This document shows, piece after piece, positions 9,790-19,392 of a stretch of DNA of 64,000 nt. The DNA comes from Bacteroidota bacterium. GTDB lineage: Bacteria > Bacteroidota > Bacteroidia > Bacteroidales > UBA7960. The notes beneath the pieces were generated by a model. It was not told the origin of the DNA. It saw only the letters and a list, made by a program, of their open reading frames with translations, and searched no databases. How positions within the stretch are numbered: the first letter of the stretch is position 1; each line of letters starts with the position of its first letter. The translations under genes and the position numbers were made by a program. The stretch is taken from assembly GCA_018335675.1 (NCBI GenBank), contig JAGXRQ010000001.1, forward strand, positions 1-64,000, in the 5' to 3' direction.

Positions 9790-9820
9790 AAAAATGGGGA
9801 AGTATTCACTTCCCCATTTT
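9790..9820 (-). terminator. Hairpin terminator downstream of the 9843..10271 gene
   Basis: AAAATGGGGAAGT-ATTC-ACTTCCCCATTTT perfect inverted repeat. Confidence 0.7.
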
Positions 9821-9842
9821 ATCTTGTTTTTTATACAAAAAA

Positions 9843-10271
9843 CTACCTTTCAATTTTCAAAGTCCAATCCCCGTAACAAGTACGTGTTATTGGCCCCCAA
9901 GTCAATCTGCTGCCGTCATCAAATTCAGCAACAGCATAAGCTGTAGTTTCGCCAGCGCCAACGGTAACAGCTCCGTCACCCCATGGGCTAACATAGCCTT
10001 GGTAACTGCCATCTACATAGCATTTGAGGTAAAGGTTTGTCCAGTTGTCAAAGATAACTTTGCAATACGACCCACGAGTAGGCTCTCCACCTTTGTACTC
10101 AGGTTGAAGTATACCCTCTGCGCTTTTAGCCGAGTTGAGCACTTCATTTTTAATAATATTAGGGTCATCTCCACTGCGTGATTTTGTTCCAGAGATTGAA
10201 GTTACAGATTGAGCACTTGCTGAAATTACGAAAAGTAATCCTACGGCAAATAATAATAGTTTTTGTTTCAT
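9843..10271 (-). CDS. Small secreted protein of unknown function
   Basis: Signal peptide MKQKLLLFAVGLLFVISASAQ; mature domain KVIFDNWTNLYLKCYVDGSYQGYVSPWGDGAVTVGAGETTAYAVAEFDDGSRLTWGP. No family recognised. Confidence 0.75.
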   Translation of the reverse strand: MKQKLLLFAVGLLFVISASAQSVTSISGTKSRSGDDPNIIKNEVLNSAKSAEGILQPEYKGGEPTRGSYCKVIFDNWTNLYLKCYVDGSYQGYVSPWGDGAVTVGAGETTAYAVAEFDDGSRLTWGPITRTCYGDWTLKIER

Positions 10272-10500
10272 AAATAAGGATTTTTTTGTAAATGAATTTA
10301 TTGTGTGAAAAAGTGCTCTAAAGTTAACAACATATGCAATTGAAATATTAAGCGATGGTTAATATTTTTATAAAAAATTGCTTTTATCCCAAAATATTCA
10401 AGGCGTGATTTCGTAAATTGCAGTGATTCAAATCAATAGTTAACGGGGGTGTTACTTTGTAGAGAAATATTTTTTAACAATTTATGCTGGTTATAAATTC

Positions 10501-11217
10501 TTATAAGATGTTATTTCTATGATTGTCAAAGTAATATTGTGAAACTTCAAAGTATGAATATCGATTTGGGAAAAGCATTCCATAAGGATAGGTCTTGGTT
10601 TCGGAAATCTTAAATAAGTATTCATAAGATGCATTTAATCCGGCATTATACGCAGATGATAAAATAAGTAATTTATCATCTGGATTTTTTTCAATGCAGT
10701 CCGAATATTTTGCCTCTGCAAGTTTAATAAAACAACATAGGTATTGAAGTTGCCAATCTTGTTTCATCAATCTGTTTAGTCTTTCTCTGCGTATTTGAGC
10801 TTGTGTGAAATTTTCAGGGTATTCAGCAACTTCTTTAAACTCGATTAAAAGCAAAGTTTCACACATTAGCTCTTCTTCAAGCATTTCAACAAAGGAAGGC
10901 TTCATTTGAAACCTTCCAATAGAGAAGTCTGCGTTACTTTTTCCACCAACAACATAGGCTACTTCCAAAGCAGTTGTTTCAGCAAAATCTCGAAAGCGAC
11001 TATAGCGAATCAACTCAGGGAAAACTATAGAAATTGCTATATCAGCCTCTATGTCATATTTTAAAAAAGTAGTTTTTAGCACTTTTTTGTTTTTCTCAAT
11101 ATATTTTAGTGCCTCAGTATATGAATCGCCGAAAAAATCCTCCGGACTGATATAATCCGTGCTAAAAGAAAGTGAAAAAACACTTAGCAGTATTATTATG
11201 GAGGATTTTTTCAGCAT
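10501..11217 (-). CDS. Exported lysozyme/lytic-transglycosylase-like protein (tentative)
   Basis: Signal peptide. VFPELIRYSRF, DFSIGRFQMKPSFVE and SAYNAG resemble the Glu, G-x-x-Q-x-x-P and AYNAG motifs of SLT-like folds. Confidence 0.5.
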   Translation of the reverse strand: MLKKSSIIILLSVFSLSFSTDYISPEDFFGDSYTEALKYIEKNKKVLKTTFLKYDIEADIAISIVFPELIRYSRFRDFAETTALEVAYVVGGKSNADFSIGRFQMKPSFVEMLEEELMCETLLLIEFKEVAEYPENFTQAQIRRERLNRLMKQDWQLQYLCCFIKLAEAKYSDCIEKNPDDKLLILSSAYNAGLNASYEYLFKISETKTYPYGMLFPNRYSYFEVSQYYFDNHRNNIL

Positions 11218-11229
11218 AACTTTTTATTA

Positions 11230-12687
11230 TTAAAATCCCAATTTTTCTCTTAAGGAAACTGCATCAGACACCACATGCTTTTCAAATGTAAAACTGACAT
11301 CCGGAGAAGTTGAGTTTCTTAGATTTTCTATATCCATGTCTTTGAAGCTTTCAATAGGGAAAATTCCAATCTCATTATCTTTAAGCATTAAAAGTATTCT
11401 ATGTCCTGATTCTGGATTAATGCGAAAATCATTAATTTGGTCTTGCTTTACCCTAATATATCCACTGTTATCACCAAAAATAATTACAATCTCGTTATTA
11501 TTTTTTATAATGTTTTCAACAACGAATTTGGGTTTTACATGAAACCAATCATCCATTTTCATCAAGGCATCAAAGTTGAATGTGCCAAGCTGATTTAATG
11601 AAAAAGCTCTGAATGTTTCAGCCATAGCATTAATTCGCGTTTGTTCCACTTTAAGTTCTTCCATAGCCTTGTCATAGTCTTCCTTCCATTTTTCAGGAGA
11701 AAGCCTTAATAGATTTTTTAATGGAATTACGGGTTCAACTTTTTTTGTAAAAGTGCGTTTGTCTTCATTCGTAAAAGTTATGTTAATTGCATTATCCGCT
11801 AAGTATTGAAAGCTTAGGTTGTTTAAGGTATAAGTTCTGTTTGATGGATTCCATGTCCAATGGGGGTAATAGTCTTTCATCCAGGCAGGAAAAGATTTGC
11901 CATCAAGATCTTTCCATAATAATTCTGATGGGTGATAGTATGATCTTTGAAATCTAATTTATCCTCCTAAACTGTATTGAAGGAGTTTAACATTGTATGC
12001 TTCTAGTTTTGATCTGATGCTTTTATCCTGGCTTAATTTGTATATTTTGTCCCAATCTTCATTAAAATAAATATCTAGAAATTTTTGATAGTTAAATACA
12101 AAATATTCGTCGCCCATGTATAGTTTTGGCGCTTTACTTTCCATCTCATCTCTTGCTTGTGTTTTAACTGAATTAATCTCTGTCTCTGATAAATCAATCC
12201 ATTGCCATTCGCCACTTTCTGCATCCATTATAAAAAAGCTATAATGATCTCCAGGGTATTTTGACCCAAACCTGATGTCGATATTTTTATCGTCTGCTAA
12301 TTTCAACTCTTCACCATTTTGATAGGCATATACTTGAAACATTCCTGCTGTTTGGAAATGTCTTTTTTCACCAAGAGAGAAATAATCCATTGTTATTCAG
12401 GCTAAAAAAATATCGAGTCCATCATGGAACTCTCTATAATGCAATTCATATGTTCCATCAACAATGTTTCCTTCTTTTGATTGCATAGCGCGTGCCGGAA
12501 TGAAAATCATTGTTTCACTTTCAAGAACAAGCAAAGTGTCTTTCAGAGGATCAATCTTGAAAATTGTCATCTGCTTTTCCAACCCAGGGAAAGGTGGAGT
12601 AGGAGACCAGAATTTTTCTTTGGAGCAGGAGGCGAAGAAAGAGGCACTAATTAGCATTAATGCCATAAGTTTTACGAGGCTTTTCAT
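11230..12687 (-). pseudogene. Lipoprotein gene split into three ORFs by two in-frame stop codons
   Basis: ORFs 12687-12397, 12390-11959 and 11880-11230 are all in one frame. The only interruptions are TGA (12399-12397) and TAA (11961-11959). The intervening codons read through sensibly (IRFQRSYYHPSELLWKDLDGKSFPAW). N-terminal lipobox FASC. Confidence 0.72.
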
Positions 12688-12796
12688 AGCAATTAGAATT
12701 TATGGTGAATAATTAATTGGATATTATTTCAATAACAATATTCTTGGTTGAAATATTGTTTAATAATCTCATTATCAGGAAAATTATTTTTGATTA

Positions 12797-13495
12797 TCAC
12801 CCCTTAAACACCGAGCTTTCCGAATGCTTGCGGATTTTTCTAAAGCCAACAATGTATAGAAATACTAAAAACAATGTGAATAAGAAAACAGCTAAAACTG
12901 CTGCTTCCGGATGCTTATCAATTATTTCTGAGTAGTAATTTAATGGGAAATTGTAAAACCCATGACCCATTATCGCAAGAAATACTCCTTTGAAAAGATT
13001 TTTGTGTTTTCTGTTGGGTTGAAATTTGGCATGAGCAAAATAATATCCCATAATTATTCCGAATATTGCATGTGCCGGAACTGCAGTAATTGCTCTTGCA
13101 GTTGCTACTTCTAGCCCGCCCTCAAATACATACAATATATTTTCAACGCATGCAAAGCCCATAGAAACAAACACTGCATATATTATTCCATCAAAATTTT
13201 CATTGAAGTTTTTATCCTTCCATATAAACCAATATAGAAAAATAAACTTCGACAACTCCTCCGGTATCGCTGCCATAAAAAACGATTGGAATAATGCGCT
13301 ACTTATGCTCCCTGAAAATGAATCTTCGAAAAAGTGTAAGGGCCAAACGATAATAAGAGTTGTAAATACAGCTAATACTCCTCCGAAAAAAGCCCTGATA
13401 AGCACTCTAATAGGCTCTTTTTCATACTTGTCGCGGTAGTATAAGTATATCATTATTACTACCACCGGAAAAACCGATGAGATTAATAGTGTCAT
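12797..13495 (-). CDS. PrsW-family intramembrane metalloprotease
   Basis: PEELSKFIFLYWF, DGIIYAVFVSMGFACVENILYVFEGG, PAHAIFGIIMGYYFAHAKF and HGFYNF motifs, multiple TMs. Start moved to MTLLISSVFPVVV because the longer ORF reads through a terminator hairpin. Confidence 0.82.
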   Translation of the reverse strand: MTLLISSVFPVVVIMIYLYYRDKYEKEPIRVLIRAFFGGVLAVFTTLIIVWPLHFFEDSFSGSISSALFQSFFMAAIPEELSKFIFLYWFIWKDKNFNENFDGIIYAVFVSMGFACVENILYVFEGGLEVATARAITAVPAHAIFGIIMGYYFAHAKFQPNRKHKNLFKGVFLAIMGHGFYNFPLNYYSEIIDKHPEAAVLAVFLFTLFLVFLYIVGFRKIRKHSESSVFKG

Positions 13496-13520
13496 AGCGG
13501 CAAATTGTTGTTTGTAAATA

Positions 13521-13557
13521 AAAAAAAAGAGGCGCGTTTTGCGCCTCTTTTTTTTAT
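13521..13557. terminator. Hairpin terminator between sppA and the PrsW-family gene
   Basis: AAAAAAAAGAGGCGC-GTTTT-GCGCCTCTTTTTTTT. Confidence 0.85.
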
Positions 13558-13562
13558 TAAGA

Positions 13563-15335
13563 TTAATCAATTATCATTTCAAACGGAATGCGTGCAAGTA
13601 TTCCTGTTGATTCTTTTATAGTTTGAATTTGTTTGTACACAATGTAGTTTTCTCCAAGCTGTTGCTTTATGAAATATTCTCTTACCCCACCCATATCTGC
13701 AAGTAACATTTCAATGAATGTCTTTTTCTTTGGATACTCGATAATTCTATAATTTTCCAACTCAGCAAGTTCAGCAGCTACAACAATAGCATACTCAAGA
13801 CCGCCGAAGTCGTCAATAAGTCCGATGTCCTTTGCCTCAGAGCCAGTCCATACTCTTCCCCTACCAATATTGTCAACTGTTTCTTTTGGTAAACTTCTTC
13901 CTTCTGATACATGAGTTATAAAAGTATCATAAATTTCACCTATCATCTCTTGAATAAGTTCTTTTTCAGTTGCAGTAAGTGGCCTGTTTGTTGCTCCAAA
14001 ATCTGCCAATGTGTTGGTTTTTACATTGTCGAATGTTATTCCAAGCTTCTGGTTAAATAAGTCTTTCATGTTTGGAATCATTCCGAAAACACCTATGGAG
14101 CCTGTAATTGTTGATGGGTTGGCAATAATTTTATCTGCCGCACAGGCAACATAATAACCCCCGGATGCTGCAACATCTCCAAACGAAGCAACAACAGGTT
14201 TTACTTCAGATGCAAGCTTGATTTCTCTTAACATTACATCAGACGCCAAGGCACTGCCACCTCCTGAATTAATTCGGAAAACGATTGCCTTAACCTTATC
14301 ATTTAATCTAGCTTCTCTAATAGCTTCCGCAATCCTGTCAGAACCCATAGTGTAGTCGCCACCTTCACCACTTATAATATTACCCATGCCATAAATAACA
14401 GCAATATAATCTTTTGCTCCAACATTTAATAACTCTTTTGGCATAGGAGCATTTTTATATTGAGCATAAGATGCAAAGTTAATTTTGTCTTTCTCTCCAA
14501 GTCCAAGTTTCTGACGGATATTGTCCATTATTTCGTCCCTGTGTTTTATCCCGTCTATCATACTATTGTCAAGAGCTAATGAGGGTTTTCTGGTAAGAAG
14601 GCCGTTTGCAACATTGTTTATATGATTTAATGATAGATTTCTGCTTTTTGAAATATCATTTGTTATGCTATTCCACATTGAGCTTGCTATTGAAAGCATT
14701 TGCTCTCTATTTGCATCACTCATTTTTTCAAGATAGAAAGGCTCTCCGGCACTTTTATAATCACCGTGTTTAATAACTTGTGCTTCAATTCCTATCTTTT
14801 CAAGCAAATTTTTGAAAAACATAGATTGCATGTTAAGTCCACTGAAGTCTATCATTCCAACAGGATTTAGATAAACTTCATCTGCAACACTTGCCAAATA
14901 ATATGCTTTCTGTGAATAGCTTTCCCCATAGGCTATGATAAATTTCCCAGATTCTTTAAACTTTAGCAACTCATTGCGAATTTCAGCAATTGTTGCATAC
15001 CCGGCATTAATCCCTGTCATATCAAGAAATATTCCCTTGATATTATTATCAGCTCCGGCTTTTTTGACGTTTTTCAACATATCATTTAACCCAATAGCTG
15101 ATTGAGCTTTACCCGACATAAAATCGAAAGATTCAAAAGGATTATCACTCGATCTGTCTACAATCTCAGATTCAAACTTTAATTGTAATACTGTATTTTC
15201 ATTAACATCAAATGCTTTTTCTGTTCCAATTGTGCCAATTAAACTAATCATTCCGAAAAGCATAATTAAAGGAATAAGAAAAATTAAAAATGTGCCTAGC
15301 ATTGAGGCAAACATAATTTTAAAGAACTGTTTCAT
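13563..15335 (-). CDS. sppA: Signal peptide peptidase SppA (67K type)
   Basis: FRINSGGGSALASDVMLREI, SFGDVAASGGYYVACAADKIIANPSTITGSIGVFG; tandem SppA domains. Start chosen at MKQFFKIMFASML. Confidence 0.92.
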   Translation of the reverse strand: MKQFFKIMFASMLGTFLIFLIPLIMLFGMISLIGTIGTEKAFDVNENTVLQLKFESEIVDRSSDNPFESFDFMSGKAQSAIGLNDMLKNVKKAGADNNIKGIFLDMTGINAGYATIAEIRNELLKFKESGKFIIAYGESYSQKAYYLASVADEVYLNPVGMIDFSGLNMQSMFFKNLLEKIGIEAQVIKHGDYKSAGEPFYLEKMSDANREQMLSIASSMWNSITNDISKSRNLSLNHINNVANGLLTRKPSLALDNSMIDGIKHRDEIMDNIRQKLGLGEKDKINFASYAQYKNAPMPKELLNVGAKDYIAVIYGMGNIISGEGGDYTMGSDRIAEAIREARLNDKVKAIVFRINSGGGSALASDVMLREIKLASEVKPVVASFGDVAASGGYYVACAADKIIANPSTITGSIGVFGMIPNMKDLFNQKLGITFDNVKTNTLADFGATNRPLTATEKELIQEMIGEIYDTFITHVSEGRSLPKETVDNIGRGRVWTGSEAKDIGLIDDFGGLEYAIVVAAELAELENYRIIEYPKKKTFIEMLLADMGGVREYFIKQQLGENYIVYKQIQTIKESTGILARIPFEMIID

Positions 15336-15476
15336 GGCTTTTATTTTAAATTTATAATGATTTAAATTAACATACAATATTAATAAAAATTGAGTTAATA
15401 AGTTTGTTGAAAAACAAATTTTGTATTAACAATTATTTTTCAGATTTTTGCTCATTCTTTTTGCACAATTGAGCGT

Positions 15477-15995
15477 ATGAATATAGTTTACATCTTGTTG
15501 GGGGGAAATCTTGGGAAAGTTCCGGAGACAATTTCTAAATCCATTGAAAAAATAACTGAGCAGGTTGGTTCTTGTTTAAAGCGCTCAAATATTTACGTTA
15601 GTGAACCTTGGGGTTTCAAGTCTGAAGAATATTTTTATAATCAAGCGATTATTATTGAAACTGAGCAACATCCGCACATGGTTCTGGAAAACATTCTTTC
15701 TATAGAGAAAGAAATGGGGCGTAAAAGAATAAAAAACAAAAACAAATACACTTCCAGAAATATTGATATTGATATTCTTTTCTATAATGATATGATATTG
15801 GATAGTGAAGATTTGTCAATTCCACACCCTTTAATGCATCTGAGAAGTTTTGCTCTATTACCAATGGTTGAAATAGCTCCTGATTTTGTTCATCCTGTAT
15901 TCGATAGAACTATGGTAGAAATCCTTTCAGATTGTGAAGATGTGTCGTATATTAGAAAACTCAAGCAGCATGATCCCAGTTATATAATGTCATAA
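15477..15995 (+). CDS. folK: 2-amino-4-hydroxy-6-hydroxymethyldihydropteridine diphosphokinase
   Basis: LLGGNLG, SNIYVSEPWGF, RNIDIDILFYND and IPHPLMHLRSFALLPMVEI motifs. Confidence 0.92.
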   Translation: MNIVYILLGGNLGKVPETISKSIEKITEQVGSCLKRSNIYVSEPWGFKSEEYFYNQAIIIETEQHPHMVLENILSIEKEMGRKRIKNKNKYTSRNIDIDILFYNDMILDSEDLSIPHPLMHLRSFALLPMVEIAPDFVHPVFDRTMVEILSDCEDVSYIRKLKQHDPSYIMS

Positions 15996-16003
15996 TTGGT
16001 ATG

Positions 16004-16636
16004 ATGCGTTATAACTACATATCAATAGAGGGCAATATAGGTGCAGGAAAAACTACCTTAAGTACAAAAATAGCAGAACGTTTTAATGGAAAATTAATTC
16101 TTGAACAATTCGAGGAGAATCCTTTTCTTGCTAAATTTTATGACAACCCTGACAAATACGCATTCCCTCTTGAACTGTCGTTTCTGGCAGAAAGATATCA
16201 ACAGCTAAAAACAGAACTCGCAAATCAGAATCTGTTTCATGATTTTACTATCTCTGATTACTTTCTTAATAAATCATTGATTTTTGCCCGCAAAACTTTA
16301 AACGATGATGAATATCAACTTTTCTGGAAGTTGTTTTCTATAATGGATGCTAACCTCCCTAAGCCTGACCTTTTAGTTCATCTATATGTTGGAGTAAATA
16401 GACTTCAGAGTAATATCAAGAAAAGAGGGCGCTCATACGAACAAAAAATTCCGGACGACTATTTATCTAAAATACAGGAAAGCTATTATGAATATCTTAA
16501 GCAGCAAAAGAACCTCCGGATATTGGTTTTGGAATTGAATGAAATAGATTTTGTTGCAAATGCATCTGACTTTGAATTTATTCTTGAGAAAATCAACAAA
16601 GACTACCCGGTCGGTATGACAATCGTAAGTTTATAA
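16004..16636 (+). CDS. Deoxynucleoside kinase (dAK/dGK-like)
   Basis: YISIEGNIGAGKTTLSTKIAERF P-loop, FLAERYQQL, KRGRSYEQ. Confidence 0.9.
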   Translation: MRYNYISIEGNIGAGKTTLSTKIAERFNGKLILEQFEENPFLAKFYDNPDKYAFPLELSFLAERYQQLKTELANQNLFHDFTISDYFLNKSLIFARKTLNDDEYQLFWKLFSIMDANLPKPDLLVHLYVGVNRLQSNIKKRGRSYEQKIPDDYLSKIQESYYEYLKQQKNLRILVLELNEIDFVANASDFEFILEKINKDYPVGMTIVSL

Positions 16637-16649
16637 AATTTTTTATGGC

Positions 16650-16684
16650 AAAAAAAAACCGGACTGATTAGCCCGGTTTTTTTT
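16650..16684. terminator. Bidirectional hairpin terminator
   Basis: AAAAAAAACCGGaCTgattAGcCCGGTTTTTTTT between convergent genes. Confidence 0.75.
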
Positions 16685-16699
16685 ATTATGATAGGATAA

Positions 16700-18427
16700 T
16701 TATTTCACTATATCCTGGAATTCAGCTTGGTTGAAGAACTTGAAGAATTCAAGATCTTTTGCAGCTTTTTCTTTGAATTTAGGGTCTAATTCAATCGCTT
16801 TTTTCAAATTATCATAAAGCATATTTGTCAAATCTCTGCGAGCACCTATAATAGCAGCCAAGTAATGAGTTTTAGCTGTTTTTGGAGCGCATTCAATGTT
16901 AGTAGTTGCAGCAGTTAAATTTTGATTTAACATATGAGCTAAAGCAACGTTGAATGTACAAGTGCGACCTGCATAAGAAGAAACAGCAGCAGCATAGTCA
17001 CCTTTTTTAATCATTAAATGACCGATGTTGTAATTTGCACGAACACCTTTTCCTTGTGCAGCTTCATAATATGATTTTGCATTGTCGTAGTCACCATTCC
17101 ATGCAGCAACAACTCCAAGATTGTTAAGTACTTGACCATTTTCAGGCTCAAGTTGATTTGCTTTTTCTAGAGCTAAAGCAGCATTTTTTACATCGCCTTT
17201 TTTCAAGTAAGCCCATGCGAGGTTGTTGAAACAACGGTAGTTGTTAGCATATAATTCAGTTGCTGATTTGTAAATAGCAAGTTTTGTATTAATGTCCTCT
17301 GTCAAAGTAGCTGCGTAAAGAAGTTCTTTAACATCTAATTTAGCTGGGTCTGTTGTAGAAAGTTCAGCAATTTGTTCTTTTGTTTTCTTTGGTTCAAAAG
17401 CAGCAATAACTATCTCAGCTTTACGAAGAGGAGCAAGCATTTTTTCAATTTCTGCAAAAATGATTGTCATGTCTTTAATTTTTCTCTCTCTTTCTGCTGG
17501 AGAAAGTTGAGAGTTGATAACGTTAGCAATAGCTTGTTTGTCTTTAATGTCACTTGCATTTAACAACGCCATAAATCCGTCAAAATCTTCGCCTTTAGCA
17601 GCCATTTTAACTTCAATCTTTTCGTTTTTGTATTCTTTCTTTAGAATGTCTGCAATGTATTTTTCAGCAGTTTTTGTTCTGTCTGAAGAAAGCTTTTCGT
17701 TATAAGCAACTTCACCTTCTGGAGATGCCCATGCATTTACATCAACAGATTTAAGTTTCCAGCCTTGCTTTAAAAATGTATTCAATTCTTCAATCATTTT
17801 CTTTGCATCTGCACTTTGATTTAAACCTAATTTCCAATCAAGATTATGCTTCATGTATGCAAAATAAATGTTAGCTTTTTTAGTAATAACCGTTTCTAGT
17901 TCATATCCATGAGGAACTAAAGCTAAATCTTCATCTTTTTCAAGTAATGAAGGAGTTGTAATTGTACCAAAAGCAACGGCTTTTCTTTCAGGAAGTTCTG
18001 TTCTCTTGTCTGGCTTACTAGCTTTGTAAAGACTACCTCTAATAACAAGCTCCATATTTTCCATTCCTGCTTCAAAAGCAACTACTTCTGAAAGTGGGAA
18101 ATTTGTAGGTGCTCCTTGATTAATAAGTTGACCTTCACCTTCTACTTTTTCACCACGTAAATGAATAACTGCAAGCTCTTTTTCCATACCGTTGTACTTA
18201 AGAACTGGAGTTAACTCAATTTTAGCACTTTTGTGGAAGTACTTTTCGCTAACACGCCCACTAACATCAATTGCTATCTCGCCACCATGTGCTTCAAGCG
18301 GATTCACTTTAGGAGAGTATTTTACCATTTCATCATAATTGCGTACCATTTTTTTAAGACCGCAACCTGATAAAGCCACTGCTGTAATCATTATTACAGC
18401 CATAATTTTTAAGTTGATTTTTTTCAT
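16700..18427 (-). CDS. TPR-containing lipoprotein
   Basis: Lipobox ALSGC; C-terminal TPRs (YRCFNNLAWAYLKKGDVKNAALALEKANQLEPENGQVLNNLG). Confidence 0.8.
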   Translation of the reverse strand: MKKINLKIMAVIMITAVALSGCGLKKMVRNYDEMVKYSPKVNPLEAHGGEIAIDVSGRVSEKYFHKSAKIELTPVLKYNGMEKELAVIHLRGEKVEGEGQLINQGAPTNFPLSEVVAFEAGMENMELVIRGSLYKASKPDKRTELPERKAVAFGTITTPSLLEKDEDLALVPHGYELETVITKKANIYFAYMKHNLDWKLGLNQSADAKKMIEELNTFLKQGWKLKSVDVNAWASPEGEVAYNEKLSSDRTKTAEKYIADILKKEYKNEKIEVKMAAKGEDFDGFMALLNASDIKDKQAIANVINSQLSPAERERKIKDMTIIFAEIEKMLAPLRKAEIVIAAFEPKKTKEQIAELSTTDPAKLDVKELLYAATLTEDINTKLAIYKSATELYANNYRCFNNLAWAYLKKGDVKNAALALEKANQLEPENGQVLNNLGVVAAWNGDYDNAKSYYEAAQGKGVRANYNIGHLMIKKGDYAAAVSSYAGRTCTFNVALAHMLNQNLTAATTNIECAPKTAKTHYLAAIIGARRDLTNMLYDNLKKAIELDPKFKEKAAKDLEFFKFFNQAEFQDIVK

Positions 18428-18756
18428 AATTCTCATTTTTATTATTGGTTAATTCGGCTTTTGTTTGTATTTCTAATTGTTTATTTAGTCTACAAATATA
18501 TATTAAAATTTCTAATTTCAAAAAATATGATGCTGTTTTGTTTTAAAAAGCATCAAAAAATTAAAGCAAAACTATGCTTTTTACCTGTTTGATAGCTTAA
18601 ATAATAAGCTTTGCAAAGTAAATAACTTTTTTTCTAAGTTTTATTTTTTTTTTGCTTTTTATTTTTCTGCATTGCAATATTTTGTTTTTGAATGTAATTT
18701 CCAAAGAGTTGAAAAAATGTATTACAAAATAATTATTGCGAATTTTATATTTTATG

Positions 18757-18787
18757 TTTTGCAATTCGGAAAAATGTTATAAATTTG
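18757..18787 (+). promoter_or_regulatory. Bacteroidetes-type promoter (-33 TTTG / -7 TAnnTTTG) of tRNA-Glu and rpsT
   Basis: TTTTG at 18757-18761, 18-nt spacer, TAAATTTG at 18780-18787, just upstream of the tRNA. Confidence 0.65.
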
Positions 18788-18813
18788 CACTCCCTTTTGA
18801 AAAAAAGGTATGA

Positions 18814-18885
18814 GGCCCGTTCGTCTAGGGGTTAGGACGTCAGGTTTTCATCCTGGTAACAGGGGTTCGAATCCCCTACGGGCTA
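18814..18885 (+). tRNA. tRNA-Glu (anticodon TTC)
   Basis: GGCCCGT...ACGGGCT acceptor stem, CAGG-TTTTCAT-CCTG anticodon arm, GGGGTTCGAATCCCC T arm; 3' CCA not encoded. Confidence 0.95.
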
Positions 18886-18922
18886 CTAATTTTTATCAAG
18901 AATTTAAGAAAATAATTTATTT

Positions 18923-19177
18923 ATGGCAAATCATAAATCGGCACAAAAAAGAATTCGTGCAAACAACGCAAAAAGATTACGCAATCGTTATTGGGCAAAA
19001 ACAACCAGAAACGCTGTAAGAAAACTTAGACAATCAAAGGAAAAAGCAGAAGCTACTGAAAAGCTTCCAAAAGTTATGTCATTGCTGGATAAAATGGCAA
19101 AGAAAAACCTTATCCACAAAAATAAAGCTTCTAATCTTAAGTCTAAACTTACAAAGTACGTTAATTCTATAGCTTAA
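18923..19177 (+). CDS. rpsT: 30S ribosomal protein S20
   Basis: [22 protein letters not shown]... typical S20. Confidence 0.96.
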   Translation: MANHKSAQKRIRANNAKRLRNRYWAKTTRNAVRKLRQSKEKAEATEKLPKVMSLLDKMAKKNLIHKNKASNLKSKLTKYVNSIA

Positions 19178-19183
19178 TTGTTT

Positions 19184-19255
19184 GGCCCGTTCGTCTAGGG
19201 GTTAGGACGTCAGGTTTTCATCCTGGTAACAGGGGTTCGAATCCCCTACGGGCTA
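19184..19255 (+). tRNA. tRNA-Glu (anticodon TTC), second identical copy
   Basis: Same 72-nt sequence as 18814..18885. Confidence 0.95.
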
Positions 19256-19272
19256 CTATTGATATTGTTACG

Positions 19273-19303
19273 AGCCCTGAAGATTAATTCTTCAGGGCTT
19301 TTT
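19273..19303 (+). terminator. Hairpin terminator after the second tRNA-Glu
   Basis: AGCCCTGAAGA-TTAAT-TCTTCAGGGCT-TTTTA. Confidence 0.85.
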
Positions 19304-19392
19304 ATTTGTAAAAATTTACAAATACTTGCATTTTTGTAATTGGGTAAATATTATATTTGCAGCATTAAAACAACTATATAAGCTGTAAATAA

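Noticed and set aside
12397-12399. TGA recoded as an amino acid (Gly, Sec) in the split lipoprotein gene
   Set aside because: TGA is used as an ordinary stop elsewhere in the window (for example 24377-24379 and 55103-55105), the same gene also has a TAA, and nothing like a SECIS or recoding machinery was seen. Nonsense mutation or sequence error is simpler.
18814-19255. Integrative element att sites at the tRNA-Glu duplicates
   Set aside because: No integrase or accessory genes between them; only rpsT lies inside.
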